NCBI GenBank assembly: GCA_037367355.1
Contig: CM074697.1
Coordinates: forward strand, 2,232,001-2,296,000
Direction of reading: 5' to 3'
Length of the DNA stretch: 64,000 bases
Source of the DNA: Neoscytalidium dimidiatum
Lineage: Eukaryota; Ascomycota; Dothideomycetes; Botryosphaeriales; Botryosphaeriaceae
Positions 59,114 through 64,000 of the stretch are shown here, piece after piece (position 1 is the stretch's first letter; each line of letters starts with the position of its first letter). Below the pieces are notes generated by a model. It was not told the DNA's origin and searched no databases. It saw only the letters and a program-made list of their open reading frames with translations. The translations under genes were made by a program, and so were the position numbers.

Positions 59114-62100
59114 CTAATTCATAGCCAGAATCCACCGAAAAAGACTGGACTCGGGAGACCCGTCGTCCGTCCAATCCACATGGCGAAAGCCGGCGTCCAG
59201 CAGGCACGCTTCCCACCGCCGCTCATCCACCAATGGGTACGCTCGGCCGTCGGAGAAGCGCCACCAGCCGTCGAGGAGACCGAAGACGCAGTCCAGCCAG
59301 GCCAGCGGGCGCGTCAGCTCCAGGAGGCACAGCGCCCCGCCATCCGGCCGCAGCAGGCGCTGGGCGTTGGCGCAAGACTCGCGTAGGTTCTTTGTCGCGT
59401 GGATGACGTTGGATGCAACAACGAGGTCGTACGACTGTCGCATGCGCGCCGGCGGCGGCTGCTCAATGTCGAGCACCGCAAACTCCATGGCACAGCGGTC
59501 GCGAGCGTCAGCGTAGCGGGCCTCGAGCTTGCGCCTGGCGCTGGCGACCAGCGAGGACGAGATGTCCGTGAAGGTGTAGGTGAAGGTAGCTTTGCTCGCC
59601 ACGAGCGTGTCCATGAGCTGCTGCGTGGTGGCATCTGTTCCCGCGCCGATCTCCAGGATGCGGAGCCGTCCGGAGGAGCTGGTCATGCGTGTGAGCCGGC
59701 CTACAACCTCACAGACCATCTTCGTCGCCGTAGAGAACATAGGGCTGTTGACATAAAAATCCTCCAAAAGCTGTCGGGAGGTCTGGCTGTGGAAGAGCAG
59801 CTGCAACGGATCTTTGTTGCCCGACAAGCACTCGGCAAGATGCGGGCCAGTTGCAGAGAGCAGCAAGTGATCCGGCCGATAGGCCGGGAAATCTGCTAGA
59901 ATCTCTCGGTGGAGGTCCGCCGATCCAGCCTGATGCAGAGGCTTGGTTGTCCGAAGGAAATTGTTCGGGTGATCGTCCGAATGGGAGATCAGTCCTGCAT
60001 CTTCCAAAAGCTGGTGGTATCGAAGCGCTAGCTTCTGGTACCGGGCGGCGTAAGGAGTTGATGGAAGCTGCTCACCCGCTTTCAGCATTGTCAAGTCGCA
60101 GCCAAGGTTCCTGAATGCCTCGACGATGTATGCCACTGTCAGCGATTGTTGCCTTTGGTATACGTCTGGGTAGAAGCCGGCAAAGCCTGTTTGTCGGGCA
60201 AAGACGCTATATTCCTGCTTGACGCTGTCAAATTCTGACTTGAGAGCACCCTTAGGTTGGAAGTAAGACGTTTTGCTCGTTTCGAGAGGGCTGTTTGTGA
60301 ATGATTTTCTCTCGCTCATCTCTCCGGGTTTGGACAAATTACCACCAATGATGGCCTGGCAGAGGTCTGAAAAGGTGGTATTTTCGTCTACCTTTACGGA
60401 GGAAGACTCCTTTCCAAATCTGCTCTCTATCTCTGATTCGAGCTGAATAGCGAGTAATGAGTCCAGTCCCAGGAGAGATAGAGGTGTTTCCGGTGGTATC
60501 GCTGGCGAGCAGTTCAAATGTTCAGCGAGCAACTTTGCTAAGTCCATAATGATATGCTCGTGCTCTCGCACCTCTGACGGGTGTTGTCCAGAGGAGGGGA
60601 TGGACTCAGAGACACTGTTGCCATCCGGAGTTAGTTGCGGCATGCCACTGAGTCTTAAATGTATCTCTTGACACAGTCTCCCGAAAGTCATGCCTTGCTC
60701 GCAAACTTTTCCAATAGTGAGTTCGACATGAAGCACATCTTGGATTCTCGCTTGAAGCTCAGTTGCCATCAAAGAATCCACGCCGAAGTCACCGAGAAGG
60801 GTGTCATCCTTGATAGTTTCGCGTAGAACTCCCGTTGTCTCAACGATGAGGCTCTCGGTGATACCTTTAACCTCAAGAAGTGAGATCATGCTCGTTGCAT
60901 CTGACGAAGATGATTCATGAGGCTGAATCGGCATTGATGTTATCTTGGGATCATGTGGTTCATTGGTGATTGCGGAATGATCCGTTGCGACCTTCTCGTG
61001 CATTTTGGAAAAGCCATTCGCTGCCTGTAAGGCCTTTTGTAAAGAACGGATGGGTACTTTCGAGAACTTCACCCCCAAAAGAGCCAGGGAAAGTGTATTC
61101 TGGTCCTCGGGGAGTACAAAGACATCGCCGACGAAGACTTTGTCGCTCTCCCGTTCCAATTTTGAGTATACCGTAAACGGCCCTTGTGAGTTTCCATGAT
61201 TGCTAGTATGAACAATCACTTCATCAAGTCCATTGCAGACAAACATTTGGTCGCTCGTATACTCCTCCAAGTTGCCAGCATGTATCTCTGCTACTAACAG
61301 AAAATTGTCGAGAAGAGGCGGATTGAGCCTTGTTTCAAAATGATGTTGGGACGCAATTGTCGGCATGTCTACATTTCCGACCGCCTCGAGACCCTTCGAT
61401 ATGATAGAGCGGATTCCAAAGTAGCTGTCATCGTAGCTCACCATTCGGCCCAAGATTTTCTTCACAAAGGCTCCCCGCACAATCGACGCGCGGGGATCCT
61501 CGCGTATCGTCTGACACCGCTCGTGGTCAATCAGACGGTGTAGTGGCAGATATTGTCGAGCTAAGGAAGCGCCCTGCTCCTGGAATCTGATTGTCCCGGA
61601 AGCTTGAAGCTGGAAGGCCTGATCTTTATCTACACCGTGTGCCCGACTATCGATGATAAATTCCCAGGCCGATCCGGTATGCCTCCGCAGCCTTAGGCGA
61701 AGATGTCGGCTGGGGTCAAAGCCCAAGGGAGCGTAAAGCTGGATCTGTTCAAACTGTGGGAGAGGCGCAGATGGACTCGCAGGCAACGTGCGCAGGAGAC
61801 TAAGGGCACGAATAACTGACTCGAGATACACCGACGGGGGGCTGAGGGTGTGCCCAAGAACGGTTCTTCCTCTAACGAGGAAAGAATATTCTTTGCTAGA
61901 CTGGTTGATTGAAAACTCTGCCGTCTCTGGATCAGCACCGCCATGAGATCGGACCAACGACACTAGTTGCGGAGGCGCATCGGCCACCTGCTGCTGCTGC
62001 TGATGATGATGATGTGCCGCCGCATCGTGATCATTGACAAACGGTAGCCAGTGGTCGGTCGTTTCGAACTGGTATGGAGGCAGTTCCAAAGGTCGGAAGC

Positions 62101-64000
62101 AAGATCTTTGCCATGGATGGAATGTCCAGCATTGCACTCGCACGCGGGCGCGCCAGAGGTGCAGAGTTGCATCTGCAATTGATGCCATAGCATCTGGGCT
62201 ACCGAGGCGAGTGTAATGGAAAGTATGCGATGAGCTGGTAGCCGCACGCCGCACCATTGTGACACCAGCTGGTCCAGAGCCGGCCTCGAGCCAGATGCAT
62301 GATCCTAGCTCTTTCTCAACTCTGGAAACGGCCTCACCGAAGTAAACCGGCTCACGCGACTGCCGCGCAACCAGCTCCGGCGTGATATTTTCCCAGGCTT
62401 GGCTAGATTTCGTGCAAGGCTCGATAGGAATGGCTGAAGGGTGAAACTCTAGCTCCCGTAACAGCGCCTCATAGTCTTCCAAGATCTCATCCACCATTGG
62501 TGAGTGAAAGGCATGCGTGATTGCCAATCGCTTTGTTGAAATTCCGGCCGATAGGGCGGCATTTTCAACCGTGGTGATGGCATCCTTTGTACCTACAACC
62601 ACATGGCTCGAGGCGGCGTTGTAGCATGCAATCTCTACTTTCTCAGCACCGACCGTCGAGTCGATGATGGCTTGCACAGCCGCTGCGTCAGAATCCATGG
62701 CAAGCATGCAGCCACTCTCTGGACCCCACTTTCTCTTGATCAGCGACGCTCGGCCAGAGATCATCTTTAGCGCGTCGGGTAGGGTAAGCACACGAGCAAC
62801 GCACAGAGCCGTTAGCTGGCCTAGGCTGTGGCCGACCAATTTCTTGACGTCTAATCCGGCGCCGATCCACGCCGACGCCGTGGCATATTGTATCGAGAAG
62901 AGCAGGCAATGCAGATCGACAAGATCATCTAAAGGTTGCGTTCCAAAGATTGCGGGAAACAGGCTATGGAGGCCCAGGGACTGCAGCGTTCGATCGCACC
63001 GGTCTAGGTGATATCGTAGCAAAAATGAACTGCGGTAGGCTTCTTCGCTGAGCCGAGGCCGATGCCCCGTCTGGCCGGCGAAGACAAGGACCACAGGCTT
63101 GGAACCACTCTCGGGCTTCTGTACGATTTCATCGCTGATGTGGGCTTTCAGTTCGATCATGGAATTAGCAGAGAATGCTTTCCGGAAACCGAGCTGGTGA
63201 TTTTGTCGTTGAGCTAAGTGAAACGCGAGGCTCGCGAGTAACTCATCTTCAGGAACAGCATGCAGATCCTCGACGAACTGTAGCAAGGCGTGGCAATACT
63301 GGCGCAGACTTGCATCAGAGTGAGCTGTAATCAGGAAGGGGTACTGAGTAGTGTTTTTTGTAGGAGAGAGCGGGGATGTAGACTGCCATGCCACAGGAGG
63401 CTGGCAAACGATCATGGCTGTATTACTCCCTGCCGCCCCATAATTGTTGACGCATGCGGCACGAAATGCGGCATTCCACGGCTGAATGTTCAGAGGGATT
63501 TCCATGTTTGCCTCTTCCAAGTTGGGTGCCTCTGGGTTCAGTTCCGAGAGGCTTGCCTGCGGTGCAATCTGGCCGTGTTGCAGCATGAGTAGGACTTTAA
63601 CTAAGGAAGCAACCCCAGACGCGCCCTCACTATGGCCAATGTTGCCTTTGACAGAGCCGAAGCGGAGAGGTGAGCTATTCCTACTGCTGCGCCCAAAGAC
63701 ACGCTGGAGACTGTGACACTCCACTGGGTCTCCTTTCTGCGTGCCTGTGCCGTGAGCCTCGACGTACGACACTTCGTTGGGATGCATGCCAGCCTTTCGG
63801 AGTACGCTTCGATAAAGAGCAACCTGGGATTCCAATGATGGTGCCGTAATGGTCAGACTTCCCTTACTATTGTTGATGGCCGAAGCAGCCAGCACACCAA
63901 GGATGCGGTCATTGTCCGCCACAGCGGAGGAGAGTTTTTTCAATAGAACAAAGCCTCCACCTTCGCCTCGACAGTAGCCGTCAGCACTCGAATCAAATGG
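59114..64000 (-). CDS. Non-reducing polyketide synthase, KS-AT-PT-ACP-ACP-CMeT, 5' end missing
   Basis: The right edge cuts this gene; 1628 residues are visible with no intron. In order: C-terminal half of KS (PFDSSADGYCRGEGGG, EAHGTGTQKGDPVE, VKGNIGHSEGASG); malonyl-CoA AT (VFAGQTG, active Ser in VGHSLGQL); product-template domain (catalytic His in LGHTLSPPSVYLES, probable Asp in NPPLLDNFLL); two carrier domains (GDFGVDSLMA near 60.78 kb and LLGLDSLLAIQ near 60.46 kb); and a C-methyltransferase (ILEIGAGTDATTQQL, VVASNVIHATKNLR). The protein stops right after the methyltransferase (RWILAMN), with no thioesterase or reductase. No DH, ER or KR is seen, so a methylated aromatic polyketide is expected. 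The starter-unit (SAT) domain should lie to the right. A His/Gln repeat sits between AT and PT near 62.0 kb. Confidence 0.93.
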   Translation of the reverse strand, partial: PFDSSADGYCRGEGGGFVLLKKLSSAVADNDRILGVLAASAINNSKGSLTITAPSLESQVALYRSVLRKAGMHPNEVSYVEAHGTGTQKGDPVECHSLQRVFGRSSRNSSPLRFGSVKGNIGHSEGASGVASLVKVLLMLQHGQIAPQASLSELNPEAPNLEEANMEIPLNIQPWNAAFRAACVNNYGAAGSNTAMIVCQPPVAWQSTSPLSPTKNTTQYPFLITAHSDASLRQYCHALLQFVEDLHAVPEDELLASLAFHLAQRQNHQLGFRKAFSANSMIELKAHISDEIVQKPESGSKPVVLVFAGQTGHRPRLSEEAYRSSFLLRYHLDRCDRTLQSLGLHSLFPAIFGTQPLDDLVDLHCLLFSIQYATASAWIGAGLDVKKLVGHSLGQLTALCVARVLTLPDALKMISGRASLIKRKWGPESGCMLAMDSDAAAVQAIIDSTVGAEKVEIACYNAASSHVVVGTKDAITTVENAALSAGISTKRLAITHAFHSPMVDEILEDYEALLRELEFHPSAIPIEPCTKSSQAWENITPELVARQSREPVYFGEAVSRVEKELGSCIWLEAGSGPAGVTMVRRAATSSSHTFHYTRLGSPDAMASIADATLHLWRARVRVQCWTFHPWQRSCFRPLELPPYQFETTDHWLPFVNDHDAAAHHHHQQQQQVADAPPQLVSLVRSHGGADPETAEFSINQSSKEYSFLVRGRTVLGHTLSPPSVYLESVIRALSLLRTLPASPSAPLPQFEQIQLYAPLGFDPSRHLRLRLRRHTGSAWEFIIDSRAHGVDKDQAFQLQASGTIRFQEQGASLARQYLPLHRLIDHERCQTIREDPRASIVRGAFVKKILGRMVSYDDSYFGIRSIISKGLEAVGNVDMPTIASQHHFETRLNPPLLDNFLLVAEIHAGNLEEYTSDQMFVCNGLDEVIVHTSNHGNSQGPFTVYSKLERESDKVFVGDVFVLPEDQNTLSLALLGVKFSKVPIRSLQKALQAANGFSKMHEKVATDHSAITNEPHDPKITSMPIQPHESSSSDATSMISLLEVKGITESLIVETTGVLRETIKDDTLLGDFGVDSLMATELQARIQDVLHVELTIGKVCEQGMTFGRLCQEIHLRLSGMPQLTPDGNSVSESIPSSGQHPSEVREHEHIIMDLAKLLAEHLNCSPAIPPETPLSLLGLDSLLAIQLESEIESRFGKESSSVKVDENTTFSDLCQAIIGGNLSKPGEMSERKSFTNSPLETSKTSYFQPKGALKSEFDSVKQEYSVFARQTGFAGFYPDVYQRQQSLTVAYIVEAFRNLGCDLTMLKAGEQLPSTPYAARYQKLALRYHQLLEDAGLISHSDDHPNNFLRTTKPLHQAGSADLHREILADFPAYRPDHLLLSATGPHLAECLSGNKDPLQLLFHSQTSRQLLEDFYVNSPMFSTATKMVCEVVGRLTRMTSSSGRLRILEIGAGTDATTQQLMDTLVASKATFTYTFTDISSSLVASARRKLEARYADARDRCAMEFAVLDIEQPPPARMRQSYDLVVASNVIHATKNLRESCANAQRLLRPDGGALCLLELTRPLAWLDCVFGLLDGWWRFSDGRAYPLVDERRWEACLLDAGFRHVDWTDDGSPESSLFRWILAMN

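Overview
The window looks like nuclear DNA of a filamentous ascomycete (Pezizomycotina). Genes are split by short introns (47-175 bp, most 47-60 bp) with GT-AG ends and CTAAC/CTGAC-type branch sites. The gene families are typical of that group: UstYa/DUF3328 proteins, HET and HeLo-like domains, fungal Hsp70-like ATPases, an NR-PKS, a lipocalin-fold Diels-Alderase-like protein and a GPI-type GH79. I cannot name the genus. All exon joins were deduced by eye from reading frames and splice sites.

Layout. 0-4.4 kb: 3' part of a conserved MON2 gene. 5.2-6.0 kb: decayed ECM33-like wall-protein gene. 7.2-16.5 kb: a compact cluster for a kexin-processed ribosomal peptide (dikaritin-type RiPP). It holds three UstYa-family proteins, a GNAT acetyltransferase, a membrane-anchored 2OG-Fe(II) (prolyl-4-hydroxylase-like) oxygenase, and a secreted 262-residue precursor with ten copies of a Tyr/Trp-containing core (YVWASAG, always preceded by APA and followed by KK). 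17.0-18.0 kb: frameshifted enoyl-reductase-like gene. 19.4-26.0 kb: Hsp70-like ATPase, two single-pass membrane proteins and a HeLo-like orphan. 26.1-32.1 kb: TauD dioxygenase and Dal5-type MFS transporter sharing a divergent promoter, followed by a CocE/NonD hydrolase. 33.0-33.5 kb: HET-domain relic. 34.8-36.7 kb: GH79 glycosidase with a GPI-type tail. 39.2-40.2 kb: NmrA-like gene with an in-frame stop. 41.3-44.1 kb: PRMT5. 46.4-48.6 kb: decayed NLR/ankyrin-like relic. 49.6-64.0 kb: a second biosynthetic cluster with a Baeyer-Villiger monooxygenase, a Diels-Alderase-like protein, a small membrane protein, a P450 and an NR-PKS running off the right edge.

How the genes work together. In the RiPP cluster the precursor would enter the secretory pathway, be cut by a Kex2-type protease at KKR/KR and trimmed at both ends. 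Its Tyr/Trp core would be modified by three UstYa oxidases facing the same lumen, with the 2OG oxygenase and the acetyltransferase as tailoring enzymes. Ser codons in the ten cores switch between TCN and AGY while the peptide is unchanged, which points to selection on the peptide itself. This cluster is the best candidate for an undescribed system. In the right-hand cluster a C-methylating aromatic polyketide synthase with two ACPs and no visible releasing domain sits with oxidative enzymes and a Diels-Alderase-fold protein, an unusual pairing. Conserved housekeeping genes (MON2, PRMT5) alternate with accessory islands and decayed genes.
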